64,000 nt of DNA, from assembly GCF_030167925.1 (NCBI RefSeq), contig NZ_JASKUT010000001.1:3866501-3930500 (forward strand), in the 5' to 3' direction. The DNA comes from Paenibacillus silviterrae. Lineage in GTDB: Bacteria; Bacillota; Bacilli; Paenibacillales; NBRC-103111. Positions 18,707 through 26,870 of the stretch are shown in pieces; position 1 is the first letter of the stretch, and each line of letters begins with the position of its first letter. The translations under genes were made by a program, and so were the position numbers. The notes beneath the pieces are model-generated. The model worked only from the letters and a program-made list of their open reading frames with translations, did not search any database and was not told the origin of the DNA.

Positions 18707-19534
18707 TTACTTCACGCCTGTATACACGAAAGCCTTAATGATCTGCCGCTGTGCCAGGAAGAACACCACAAGAATCGGAAGCACCAGAATCATGTTGCCG
18801 GCCATCAGAATGTGCCAAGCGGTGCCTCCGTCCACCTCGCGGATTTTGGAAATGCCGATGGGCAGCGTCCGGGCCGCATCCGTGGTCGTCATGACCAGCG
18901 GCCAGAAATAATCGTTCCAATGCGCGATGAAGCTGAACAATGCGAAGGTCACCAGCGTCGGCCGGGCCATCGGAAGCATGATCTTCCAGATGATTTTCCA
19001 TTCGGTGGCATCATCCAGCCTTGCCGCCTCCAGAAGCTCCTCCTGCACCTGCAGGAACGATTGCCTTAGCAGGAAAATGCCGAAGGCGCTGGAGGAAAAA
19101 GGGAGAATGAGCGCCCATAGCGTATTCAGCAGCCCCCACTTGCTCATCAGCAGGTACACCGGCAGAAAGATGAGCTGGCTCGGAATCATCAGGGTGATCA
19201 TTGTGATGCCGAAGAGCACACGGTCCCCCTTGAAGCGGTACCTCGCGAAGGCATACGAAGCGAAAACAATCGTGCCGAACTGCAGAATCAGAATGCCGAT
19301 AGAGACAAGCACGCTGTTGAAGAAATAGGAAAGAAAAGGCCCCGAATTCCAGGCAATGGCGAAATTTTCCCAGTGAAACGTTGCGGGAATCCATTTGGGC
19401 GGAAAAATGACAGTCTCACTGAAGGACTTGACGGAGGTCGTGATCATCCAGACAAAAGGGATCGCGAACACCGCTACAAGCAGCAGCAGCCCGAGTACAT
19501 TCAAGGACTTGATTAAAGGTCTGGCGATTGGCAT
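18707..19534 (-). CDS. ugpE: UgpE-like ABC permease
   Basis: 275 residues, six membrane helices, and the binding-protein-dependent permease loop EAARLDDATEWKIIWKIMLPMARP (EAA motif) which docks on the ATPase. It pairs with the upstream UgpA-like permease to form the membrane pore. Ribosome site AGGAGG is 11 bases before the ATG, and 14 bases separate it from the previous stop. Confidence 0.88.
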   Translation of the reverse strand: MPIARPLIKSLNVLGLLLLVAVFAIPFVWMITTSVKSFSETVIFPPKWIPATFHWENFAIAWNSGPFLSYFFNSVLVSIGILILQFGTIVFASYAFARYRFKGDRVLFGITMITLMIPSQLIFLPVYLLMSKWGLLNTLWALILPFSSSAFGIFLLRQSFLQVQEELLEAARLDDATEWKIIWKIMLPMARPTLVTFALFSFIAHWNDYFWPLVMTTTDAARTLPIGISKIREVDGGTAWHILMAGNMILVLPILVVFFLAQRQIIKAFVYTGVK

Positions 19535-19548
19535 GCTCTCGGGGCCTC

Positions 19549-20421
19549 CTAACGGTAATGAACTTTACGGCTCAGCAGCTTGAAGTAGACAAGCGTCAGC
19601 AGCCCCACGACGACGAGCAGGATGACGCCTGCGGCGGAGGCATAGCCGATTTTGAAGAAGCGGAAGCCGTACTGGTAAATGTAATACACCAGCGTATTGG
19701 TCGAATTGACCGGACCGCCCTGCGTCATGATCGCGATCGTCTCGAACACCTGGAACGAGCCGATCATATTGATGATCACCAGAAAGAACAGTGTCGGCGA
19801 CAGCATCGGCAGGGTGATCTTATAGAAGGTGCGCAGCGGGCCTGACTCGTCGAGCGCGGCCGCTTCGTACATATCCTTCGGGATGCTCTGCAGCCCCGCG
19901 ATGAACACCAGCGTGTTGAAGCCGACGCCCTTCCATACGGCTACGATCACTAGCGAAAGCAGCGAGCTGCTCGGATGGCTCAACCACTCCAGCTTCGGCA
20001 GGCCGACTACCTCCAGCAGCCAGTTGAGCAGACCGAACTGCGGGTCCATCAGCCACATCCAGACGAGCGACACGGAGACGAGCGAAATGATATGCGGGCT
20101 GAAGATCGCTCCCTGAACGATGCCGTAGAAAAGCCCCTTGCGGTTCAGCCATAACGCCAGGAACAGCGAAAGGATCGTCGTCAGCGATACGGTGAGAAGG
20201 GTATAGTTGAGCGAGTTGTTCAGCACCTGCCGGAACTGCTTCGTCTCGAACAGCTCCACGAAATTATCAAAGCCCACGAAGTCCTTCTCGGGACTGACGA
20301 AATCCCAAGAGTGCAGACTCAGGTAAATCATGTAGAAGATCGGGTAAATAAAGAAGATGGAGAAAATGATGATAGACGGCGCTACCATGGCATAAGGACG
20401 AAGCCGGTTCCACAGAAGCAT
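19549..20421 (-). CDS. ugpA: UgpA-like ABC permease
   Basis: 290 residues with six membrane helices and an EAA loop, YEAAALDESGPLRTFYKITLPMLSP. N-terminal YAMVAPSIIIFSIFFIYPIFYMIYLS is typical of the MalF/UgpA group. The ATG shares one base with the stop of the ATPase gene (TAATG), so translation is coupled. GGGAGG lies upstream. Confidence 0.88.
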   Translation of the reverse strand: MLLWNRLRPYAMVAPSIIIFSIFFIYPIFYMIYLSLHSWDFVSPEKDFVGFDNFVELFETKQFRQVLNNSLNYTLLTVSLTTILSLFLALWLNRKGLFYGIVQGAIFSPHIISLVSVSLVWMWLMDPQFGLLNWLLEVVGLPKLEWLSHPSSSLLSLVIVAVWKGVGFNTLVFIAGLQSIPKDMYEAAALDESGPLRTFYKITLPMLSPTLFFLVIINMIGSFQVFETIAIMTQGGPVNSTNTLVYYIYQYGFRFFKIGYASAAGVILLVVVGLLTLVYFKLLSRKVHYR

Positions 20422-21494
20422 TAGACCAAGCCTCCCGCGAGCAGCCTTGGCTCCTCCACCAACTCCACGCTCCGGCTTCGCTGTCCGTTCTCGTAGAAGT
20501 AGTAAAGATCTTCATACGCAACGGATACGAGGACCTCCGCGGCTGACTCCAGCGGCTTCAGGAAGGTCTTCACATAGAAGGTTCCCGCCTTGGATTCGAG
20601 CTGATAGATGATCTCCGCCCCCAGCGTCTCTCTGGTGACGATACGTGCCGGAATCTGCAGCTCGCCTTCCCGGTATTCCGAGGCGAAGGTTGCCTTCTCC
20701 GGACGGAAGCCGACGAACATGCGCTCCCGGACGCCCCGGAGCCGCAGGTCCGTCAGATCCGTGCTGGAGAGCAGATTCATCGGAGGCGATCCGATAAACT
20801 GCGCCGTGAAGCGGTTCGCCGGATCCTCGTAGATGTTCATCGGACGATCCGCCTGCTGCACCTGCCCCCGGTCCATAATGACGATGCAGTCTCCCATCGA
20901 CATGGCTTCGACTTGATCGTGCGTCACATAGACGAATGTGGCCCCGAGCCGCTTATGCAGCTGGATCAGCTCCGTCCTCATCTGGTTCCTGAGCTTGGCG
21001 TCCAGATTGGAGAGCGGCTCATCCATCAAGAACACAGCGGGACTTTTCACCATCGCTCTGGCCAAGGCTACACGCTGACGCTGCCCTCCGGATAACGATT
21101 GCGGCTTCTTGTGGAGGTACTCCGTCAAACCGACGATCTCCGTAATATCCTTGATGAGACGCTCCCTTTCCGGCTTCGGCACCTTACGGTTCACCAAACC
21201 GAACTCAATGTTCTCCTTCACGGTCATCATCGGGTAGAGCGCATAATTCTGGAATACCATGGCGACGTTACGCTTGCCCGGCTCCACCTGATTGACACAG
21301 CGGTCTCCGATCCAGATTTCGCCGCCCGTCTGCTTCTCGAGCCCTGCAATCATCCGAAGCGTCGTCGATTTCCCGCAGCCGGAAGGTCCGACCAGCACCG
21401 TGAACGAGCCATCCTCGATGGTCAGGTTCAAATCCTTTACTACACTTTCTTGCCCAAAGCTCTTCTCAATGTGTTTCAGCACGATTTGCGCCAA
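20421..21494 (-). CDS. ugpC: UgpC/MsmX-type ABC ATPase
   Basis: 357 residues: Walker A GPSGCGKST (36-44), signature LSGGQRQRVALARAM, Walker B VFLMDEPLSNLDAKLR, switch His in VTHDQVEAMS, and a C-terminal TOBE/MalK-like regulatory region (about 240-357). It powers the permease pair encoded downstream. A TTG start has AGGAGGG about 8 bases upstream. Related ATPases can serve several sugar importers; here it sits inside its own operon. Confidence 0.9.
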   Translation of the reverse strand: MAQIVLKHIEKSFGQESVVKDLNLTIEDGSFTVLVGPSGCGKSTTLRMIAGLEKQTGGEIWIGDRCVNQVEPGKRNVAMVFQNYALYPMMTVKENIEFGLVNRKVPKPERERLIKDITEIVGLTEYLHKKPQSLSGGQRQRVALARAMVKSPAVFLMDEPLSNLDAKLRNQMRTELIQLHKRLGATFVYVTHDQVEAMSMGDCIVIMDRGQVQQADRPMNIYEDPANRFTAQFIGSPPMNLLSSTDLTDLRLRGVRERMFVGFRPEKATFASEYREGELQIPARIVTRETLGAEIIYQLESKAGTFYVKTFLKPLESAAEVLVSVAYEDLYYFYENGQRSRSVELVEEPRLLAGGLV

Positions 21495-21509
21495 GGAAGC
21501 TCCCTCCTG

Positions 21510-22346
21510 TTATTTCACGGATTCAAGCAGGTTGATCTGTAAGCGCCAATCGGTCTCGACGCCGAGGAAATCCTCGGAAGGCGTGAAGCCCTTCATATTT
21601 CTGTGAAAGCGGGCAATCTGCTCCGCCAGCTCCGGATGGCCGATCGGCACCATCTCCACGGACACGTGTCCGTTCTCGACATGGACCGTACGATAAGCAG
21701 GGTAGTCCAGACAGGCCGCGGTCATGATATAATGCCAGCCCTCCTGGCGAACGATCGAATTGGCATGGTTGTGCCCGCAGAAGTAGAAGCCGGGGCCTTT
21801 TTTCTTATGCAGCACGGCCTTCATATCAATGCTCGGATGGATCGACAGCTTATCCATGGTTGAGCGCGTGGTTGTTCCGTACACCGGATGATGGGCGAAT
21901 ACCAAAGTCGGCTTCTCGCCGGACTTCACCAGCTGCTCCTCCAGCCATTCCAGCTGATCCAGGTCCATCTCGCCGCCCCAGCATTCCTTATTCATTTCCT
22001 TGGTAGAATCAAGAAAGATAAGCACGGCCTCTTCCGTCTCAATGGCCCGGCAGCGCTCTTGTCCGGTGATAGCGAGGATGTCGGCCTTCGGTATGGAGTA
22101 CGTATCATGATTGCCGAGCACATGGATGAAATGACGCTCACTGCGGTTCATTCTGCCGAACACATATTCGAACTCCTCCGGCAAGCCCTCGTGTGTCAGA
22201 TCGCCTAAGGAGATGTGATAATCCCCCTCCATGTCAAGAAACCGGTCCAGCAGCTCCGCATATACGCGGTCTCTTGCCGCCTTCATCTCTTCTGTTCCAT
22301 TCTCCATTGATGAAAAATGAAAATCTCCCATGAGCACCAAACGCAT
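21510..22346 (-). CDS. Calcineurin-like phosphodiesterase
   Basis: 278 residues with all five metallophosphoesterase blocks in order: GDFHFS, SLGDLTH, LGNHDT, FAHHP and CGHNHAN. Two-metal enzymes of this kind include the glycerophosphodiesterase GpdQ and cyclic-nucleotide phosphodiesterases. In an operon with GlpP and a UgpBAEC-type importer, splitting glycerophosphodiesters to glycerol-3-phosphate is the most economical reading, but this is an inference. No signal peptide, so it acts in the cytoplasm after uptake. Confidence 0.85.
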   Translation of the reverse strand: MRLVLMGDFHFSSMENGTEEMKAARDRVYAELLDRFLDMEGDYHISLGDLTHEGLPEEFEYVFGRMNRSERHFIHVLGNHDTYSIPKADILAITGQERCRAIETEEAVLIFLDSTKEMNKECWGGEMDLDQLEWLEEQLVKSGEKPTLVFAHHPVYGTTTRSTMDKLSIHPSIDMKAVLHKKKGPGFYFCGHNHANSIVRQEGWHYIMTAACLDYPAYRTVHVENGHVSVEMVPIGHPELAEQIARFHRNMKGFTPSEDFLGVETDWRLQINLLESVK

Positions 22347-22424
22347 GACCCATCGCCTCCGTTATTTTTTTGGAATTTGGTTACGATTGTCTGTCCTGCA
22401 CGATGTACGATCTACAGCCTTCCG

Positions 22425-23234
22425 TTAAAGGTTGCCGTGCATCACCTGCTTTCCCGGCCCGATCAGCTCGCCCAACGTCTTCAGCACATAATCGGGTGTA
22501 ATTTGAAATGCTGCTATATCTGCCTGAGTGGCAATGCCGGTGAGAACAAGGGCCGTCTTCATGCCGCTGTTTCGACCGAGGAGTATGTCTGTTTCGAGCC
22601 TGTCTCCAATCATGAGGCAGCGCTCTGCGGGGATACCCAGCTGCTGTAAGGCCTTGTGCGCCATATAGGGGTTGGGCTTGCCGATAACCGTTACCATTTC
22701 GGCCTGGCTTGCCGTCTCCAGCGCCTTCAACAAGGCCCCCGTATCGGGAATCAGATCATCTATCACCGGGCAGCACGGGTCGGGATTCGCCGCCATCAGC
22801 TTGGCGCCGTGCCGAACGGCCTTCATTCCCTGATGAAGCTTCTCATAGGTGAAAGCGCGGTCCATCCCTACCAGGACATGGGTTGCGAGCAGGGGATCCT
22901 GCGTCATACCAATGCCGGCTTCACGCAATTCGGTGCCCATCGCCGATTCGGCTATCAGCAGCACCTTGGCATCAGGGGCGCTCTCCTTCAAGTATTGCCC
23001 TGCGGCATACGCAGCGGACATGATTTCATGGATCTCGCACGCAATACCCAGCGCTTCCAGACGCCGCTTGCAATCCTGCCTTGTCCAGATCGACGTATTG
23101 GTAAGGAACATCACACCCTTGCTCCGCCTGCGCAGCTCCGACAGCACCAGCCGTACATCCGGAAGCAGTCGACCCTCCAGGTAAATGGTTCCGTCTAAGT
23201 CGAAGCAGTACCCGTCATAAGCTGTCATCTCCAC
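22425..23234 (-). CDS. HAD-IIA (NagD-like) phosphatase
   Basis: 269 residues: motif I FDLDGTIYLEG, motif II FLTNTS, motif III Lys in VIGKPNP, and motif IV MIGDRLETDILLGRNSG; the middle insert is the IIA cap. NagD and AraL-type members remove phosphate from small sugar or glycerol phosphates. It is the first gene downstream of the GlpP hairpin. GTG 23234 has GGGGAG 8-9 bases upstream; an ATG two codons on is the alternative. Confidence 0.85.
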   Translation of the reverse strand: MEMTAYDGYCFDLDGTIYLEGRLLPDVRLVLSELRRRSKGVMFLTNTSIWTRQDCKRRLEALGIACEIHEIMSAAYAAGQYLKESAPDAKVLLIAESAMGTELREAGIGMTQDPLLATHVLVGMDRAFTYEKLHQGMKAVRHGAKLMAANPDPCCPVIDDLIPDTGALLKALETASQAEMVTVIGKPNPYMAHKALQQLGIPAERCLMIGDRLETDILLGRNSGMKTALVLTGIATQADIAAFQITPDYVLKTLGELIGPGKQVMHGNL

Positions 23235-23267
23235 CTTGTCTTCTCCCCACCATCGATATTTGGCAAC

Positions 23268-23338
23268 AAAAAAACCAGCAGCAGAAAAATCACCCTCGAC
23301 GAAGATAAGGTATGTTGATTTTACTGACCGCTGGGTTT
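23268..23338 (-). promoter_or_regulatory. GlpP-type terminator/antiterminator leader
   Basis: Between glpP and the phosphatase gene lies a very long imperfect stem: 23316-23338 pairs with 23272-23292 (blocks AAACC/GGTTT, AGCGGT with GU pairs, AAAATCA/TGATTTT), loop about 23 nt, followed by seven Ts on the minus strand. This is a strong intrinsic terminator inside the operon, exactly where a GlpP-controlled antiterminator belongs. Confidence 0.75.
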
Positions 23339-23384
23339 TCTCATCGGCTCCACCCGGAGGCTGTAAGTATGCAGTTGAATCGGT

Positions 23385-23924
23385 TTACCAAAACCGGCTG
23401 TCCCCAATCGAAACGAAATCGGCGCCGCTCTTCACAGCCAGCCGGATTTCCTCCTCGTGACGGATCAGCCCGCCCACGATTAAAGGCTGCTTGATCCGTT
23501 CCTTCACATCCCGGATCACCCGCGGCATCAGTCCCGGCATGAGCTCAACCTCGTCGGGGCCGCTTGCCTTCACCATACGAATGGCGGTTTCCACCGCTGC
23601 GGAATCGATGGCGAAAATTCGCTGGATGCTGCAGATCCCGACCTGCTTTGCCGCAGCGACCGCGTTGCTCTTTGTCGTGACGATGCCGTCAGCCTTGAAC
23701 ACTTCTGCCAAGTATTGTATGGAAGAAGCGTCCCGTCCAAGCCCGTTCACCATCTCGATGTGAACGAACGCCTTCTTCCCTGCTTCGTGCAGCTGAGCGA
23801 TAATTTGCTTTAGATTCGTAATGTTCCCTGTCATAAGATTCACCCGCTCCACCTTGCTGGCCAATGCTTTAGCGACTTGGTCGGGCTCGGTAATGGACGC
23901 GATGATAGGATATGCTGCGGTCAT
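23385..23924 (-). CDS. glpP: GlpP, glycerol-3-phosphate-responsive antiterminator
   Basis: 179 residues matching the GlpP family (TIM-barrel-like RNA-binding antiterminator): PIIASITEPDQV, NLMTGNITNL, HIEMVNGLGRD, ADGIVTTKSNAV, VELMPGLMPRVI, and the closing QPLIVGGLIRHEEEI and GADFVSIGDSRFW. In B. subtilis GlpP with glycerol-3-phosphate prevents termination in glp leaders. It is the first gene of the operon and its predicted target hairpin follows 46 bases after its stop. ATG has GAGGACG upstream. Confidence 0.93.
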   Translation of the reverse strand: MTAAYPIIASITEPDQVAKALASKVERVNLMTGNITNLKQIIAQLHEAGKKAFVHIEMVNGLGRDASSIQYLAEVFKADGIVTTKSNAVAAAKQVGICSIQRIFAIDSAAVETAIRMVKASGPDEVELMPGLMPRVIRDVKERIKQPLIVGGLIRHEEEIRLAVKSGADFVSIGDSRFW

Positions 23925-24814
23925 GGCTACGTCCTCTTTTCCGGTGTTCTAGGAATCCTTTGTACTTGCGGTACTAGTCATAGAGTAGAGGATAAATATT
24001 TTCGCAGTATCAACCACATGTTAAATTCCTATTAAGGTGGAAAGCTGGAAAGAAGCTTGCAGCTTCTGTCGAATCAATTAACATTTTATTAGGATTTTTG
24101 TCGTAAATAGTCGAACTGGAAACAGCAAACCGAACCCGCCTACAAGAGATATTTATAACAAATAGTTAAATCAGATCGCTTCATTATATACCCATAAATT
24201 GAAATCGACCGCTGATTTATTCTAATACATAGCAAATACATTTTTATTTTTCTGCACAACACTAAAGAACCAAAAGATAAATAAATATGACCCCTCATAT
24301 TACAAAAATCGCCTCATACGAAAAAGACCCCTATTATCATTCCGTTGGATTCCGCACAACGATTGGTTCAGAGGGGAAACGCCCCATAGATGATGAAGAA
24401 GCTGCGGAGGCTGCCAACGGAGGTGGTGGAACGTAAAGAGAACGTGGATCAAAATTTCCCGGGGTCCGAGCCAAGATCTACTGAGGGAAAGAGTCGGGGG
24501 CAGGGATGGAGGATCATGGGGCAGCGCGTATTGGACAATCGATTCAGAGCTCGGCCGAAGGGTGACTAAGAAAAAGGGAAGAGTTTTCTGAGGGAGAAAG
24601 GCGACTGAGACCGAAAAACGCCAGTGAATGAAAAAAAATGAACATGAACTAGAGTAAAAAGAGGGAGAGGCCTGACAACTATTTACAGAATGGGGTGCAC
24701 AAATCTCACAGAAGGTGGAGAGCAAGACGAACCGTTGTTAGTTGTTACGAGTGCCTGCTGAGAAGGGATGTCGACTAATACATAAGAGGACGGTCCGATT
24801 GCCGATGTCCGGAC
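23925..24814. other. AT-rich intergenic gap
   Basis: About 890 bases with no convincing long gene. The left part (23925-24290) is very AT-rich and should hold the glpP promoter. A small + strand frame (24287-24436) is listed separately. The rest (24440-24814) is a purine-rich strand (GGGAGA-type runs) without clear coding sense, possibly decayed sequence. Confidence 0.6.
24287..24436 (+). CDS. Candidate 49-residue peptide
   Basis: Frame begins MTPHITKIASYEKDPYYHS, continues through GFRTTIGSEGKRPIDDEEAA and ends in NGGGGT. The charged middle and Gly-rich tail recall a peptide or RiPP-precursor layout, but no modifying enzyme is nearby and no strong ribosome site is seen. It may be a real small gene or a decayed remnant. 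A longer frame on the opposite strand (24300-24725) overlaps it and looks like noise. Confidence 0.3.
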   Translation: MTPHITKIASYEKDPYYHSVGFRTTIGSEGKRPIDDEEAAEAANGGGGT

Positions 24815-24840
24815 AAAAAATAGGCACCCTTTCGGGTGCC
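24815..24840 (-). terminator. Terminator of the nup operon
   Basis: Perfect stem GGCACCC / GGGTGCC with loop GAAA on the minus strand, followed by a T-rich run (TATTTTTT). Confidence 0.88.
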
Positions 24841-24850
24841 GAATCCAGCG

Positions 24851-25804
24851 TTACCTTTTGCCTGAATCGAACGGTTCTCCCGCCGCCTTCGGGGCATTGG
24901 AGGACTTGGAGAACAGGACGAGCGCCAACAGCGTTACCACGTACGGAAATACCTTCAGCAGCACCGGAGGAATAACGGCAAGCGAAGGGATGACCTGCGA
25001 TACGTTCGCAATGGTGCTGGCGAAGCCGAAGAACAGAGTCGCGGCCAGCACGCCAAGCGGCTTCCATTGGCCAAAGATGAGTGAGGCCAAGGCAAGGAAG
25101 CCGAGTCCTGCCACGTTCCCGGTAAACTCCCCGGCATACGTCACCAGAATGATGGCGCCCCCTAATCCGGAGAACGCGCCGGAGATCATGACACCGACAT
25201 ACCGCATCGACTTCACGCGGATCCCGGCCGCCTCTGCCGCATGAGGATGCTCCCCGCAGGCCCGAAGACGAAGCCCAAAGGGCGTCTTGTACAGCACGAA
25301 GGCGCTGGCCGCTACGATGAGGAGCACGAGCCACGTGGTCGGATACGTCTTGGAGAAAACCAAATCCCCGATTACAGGAATGGCCGATAATCCCGGCACA
25401 TCACCGGGGATGAAGCCTGTCGTGATCCGGATGTTGCCGCTTCCCGTCATGTTGCGGGCGAGGAACACCGTCAAGGCGCCGGCAATCAGGTTGATCGCCG
25501 TACCGCTGATGATCTGATTTGCGCTCAGATTAATGCTTGCGAACGCGTGCAGCAGGGAGAACAAAATGCCGATCACCATCGCAGCCAGCAGACCGACCCA
25601 CAGTACCCACCAGGCTTCAGGCCAGATGGCCTGCAATTTGAATATCACAAAGGCTGACATGAACGAACCGACGATCATAAGACCGTCCAAGCCGATATTT
25701 ACAACCCCGCTCCGTTCGCTGAACAAAGCTCCCAAAGCCGTGATCAGCAGCGGGATGGTGAATACGATCGCATAAGGAAAAATTTGCTCAAGAGTGGCCC
25801 ACAT
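24851..25804 (-). CDS. nupQ: NupQ-like nucleoside ABC permease
   Basis: 317 residues, eight to ten hydrophobic helices, BPD_transp_2 family (GLDGLMIVGSFMSAF, GTAINLIAGALTVFLARNM, RACGEHPHAAEAAGI). Length and gene order match B. subtilis YufQ/NupQ of the guanosine importer. Starts with GGGGGAG upstream and overlaps NupP by 17 bases. Last gene of the operon. Confidence 0.88.
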   Translation of the reverse strand: MWATLEQIFPYAIVFTIPLLITALGALFSERSGVVNIGLDGLMIVGSFMSAFVIFKLQAIWPEAWWVLWVGLLAAMVIGILFSLLHAFASINLSANQIISGTAINLIAGALTVFLARNMTGSGNIRITTGFIPGDVPGLSAIPVIGDLVFSKTYPTTWLVLLIVAASAFVLYKTPFGLRLRACGEHPHAAEAAGIRVKSMRYVGVMISGAFSGLGGAIILVTYAGEFTGNVAGLGFLALASLIFGQWKPLGVLAATLFFGFASTIANVSQVIPSLAVIPPVLLKVFPYVVTLLALVLFSKSSNAPKAAGEPFDSGKR

Positions 25805-26870
25805 GCTTCGACTCCCCCTTCCCAGCGCTGACCGCCGTGTGTTTACGCTGCTTCCATTTCTGATACAGCCGCTCGATCAAAATACTCGTTGCCGCAAAAT
25901 AAATAATAATCGCAATAATCGAATCCGCAATCTCCGGCGGAATTTCCGTCATAGCGTTCATAAAGCCCCGGCCCGAGTACAGCAGACCGAAGAAGACGGC
26001 CGCTCCGAGCACCCCCAGCGGTGTATTCGCGCCCAGGAGAGCTACCGCAATGCCATCAAAGCCCTGCGACGGCAAAATCCCGATCTGAATGCTCGACGCA
26101 TTCCCGACGTACTGCGCCACTCCCCCAAGGCCGGCCAGCCCGCCCGACAAGATCATCGACAGCACGATGCTTCGCTTTACGGCGATCCCGGCGTACTCCG
26201 CCGCATGGCGGTTGAAGCCCACTGCCTTCAGCTCGTAGCCAAGCGTCGTTTTGTTGATGATAAAGGCAACCGCTACGACCGCTACCACGGCGATGAGAAT
26301 GCCCCAGTTGATATACGAGCCGTCAAACAGATCGCTCAGCATCGGCTCGCGAAGCGTTGCCGCATCCGGCAGCTTCTTCGATTCCGTTTCCAGGTAATCT
26401 CCCTTAAAGTACCCCGGTACAGCGTAATACACTGTCCAGTAGGCAATCCAGTTCATCATGATCGTAGACACGACCTCATGTACATTGAACCTGGCCTTCA
26501 GAATGCCGGGCAGAACCGCCCACAGAGCGCCTCCCAGAAACCCGGCGAGAATCATCACGAGAAGGAGCAGCGCCCGCGGCAGATCTGCAGTCAGCCCTAC
26601 CGCCGTAGCGCAGAAGCCGCCGAACAGCATTTGGCCTGCTACCCCGATATTGAAGAGGCCCGTTCGAAAGGCAAAAGCCACGGACAAGCCGGTTAAAATG
26701 AGCGGCGTAGCGGTTGCCAGTGTATTGCCGATCCGCTCCGGATTCTTCAAGCCCCCCTCAACAAGAAACTTGTAGCCGAGGAAAGGATTATGCCCCGTGA
26801 CGGCCATCAGCAAAGCGCCCGCCAGGAGGCCCATCAGAACGGCCAGCAGTGATTTGACAGTGGTGTTCAT
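25788..26870 (-). CDS. nupP: NupP-like nucleoside ABC permease
   Basis: 360 residues, BPD_transp_2 permease with FRTGLFNIGVAGQM, HEVVSTIMMNWIAYW and LKAVGFNRHAAEYAGI. It partners NupQ to form the membrane pore. ATG overlaps the ATPase stop by four bases (ATGA), and GGAGG lies upstream, so it is translationally coupled. Confidence 0.88.
   Translation of the reverse strand: MNTTVKSLLAVLMGLLAGALLMAVTGHNPFLGYKFLVEGGLKNPERIGNTLATATPLILTGLSVAFAFRTGLFNIGVAGQMLFGGFCATAVGLTADLPRALLLLVMILAGFLGGALWAVLPGILKARFNVHEVVSTIMMNWIAYWTVYYAVPGYFKGDYLETESKKLPDAATLREPMLSDLFDGSYINWGILIAVVAVVAVAFIINKTTLGYELKAVGFNRHAAEYAGIAVKRSIVLSMILSGGLAGLGGVAQYVGNASSIQIGILPSQGFDGIAVALLGANTPLGVLGAAVFFGLLYSGRGFMNAMTEIPPEIADSIIAIIIYFAATSILIERLYQKWKQRKHTAVSAGKGESKHVGHS

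Noticed and set aside
24300-24725. A 141-residue minus-strand reading frame in the AT-rich gap
   Set aside because: Low-complexity Ser/Phe/Pro composition, no ribosome site and no recognisable domain; it is the complement of a purine-rich run.
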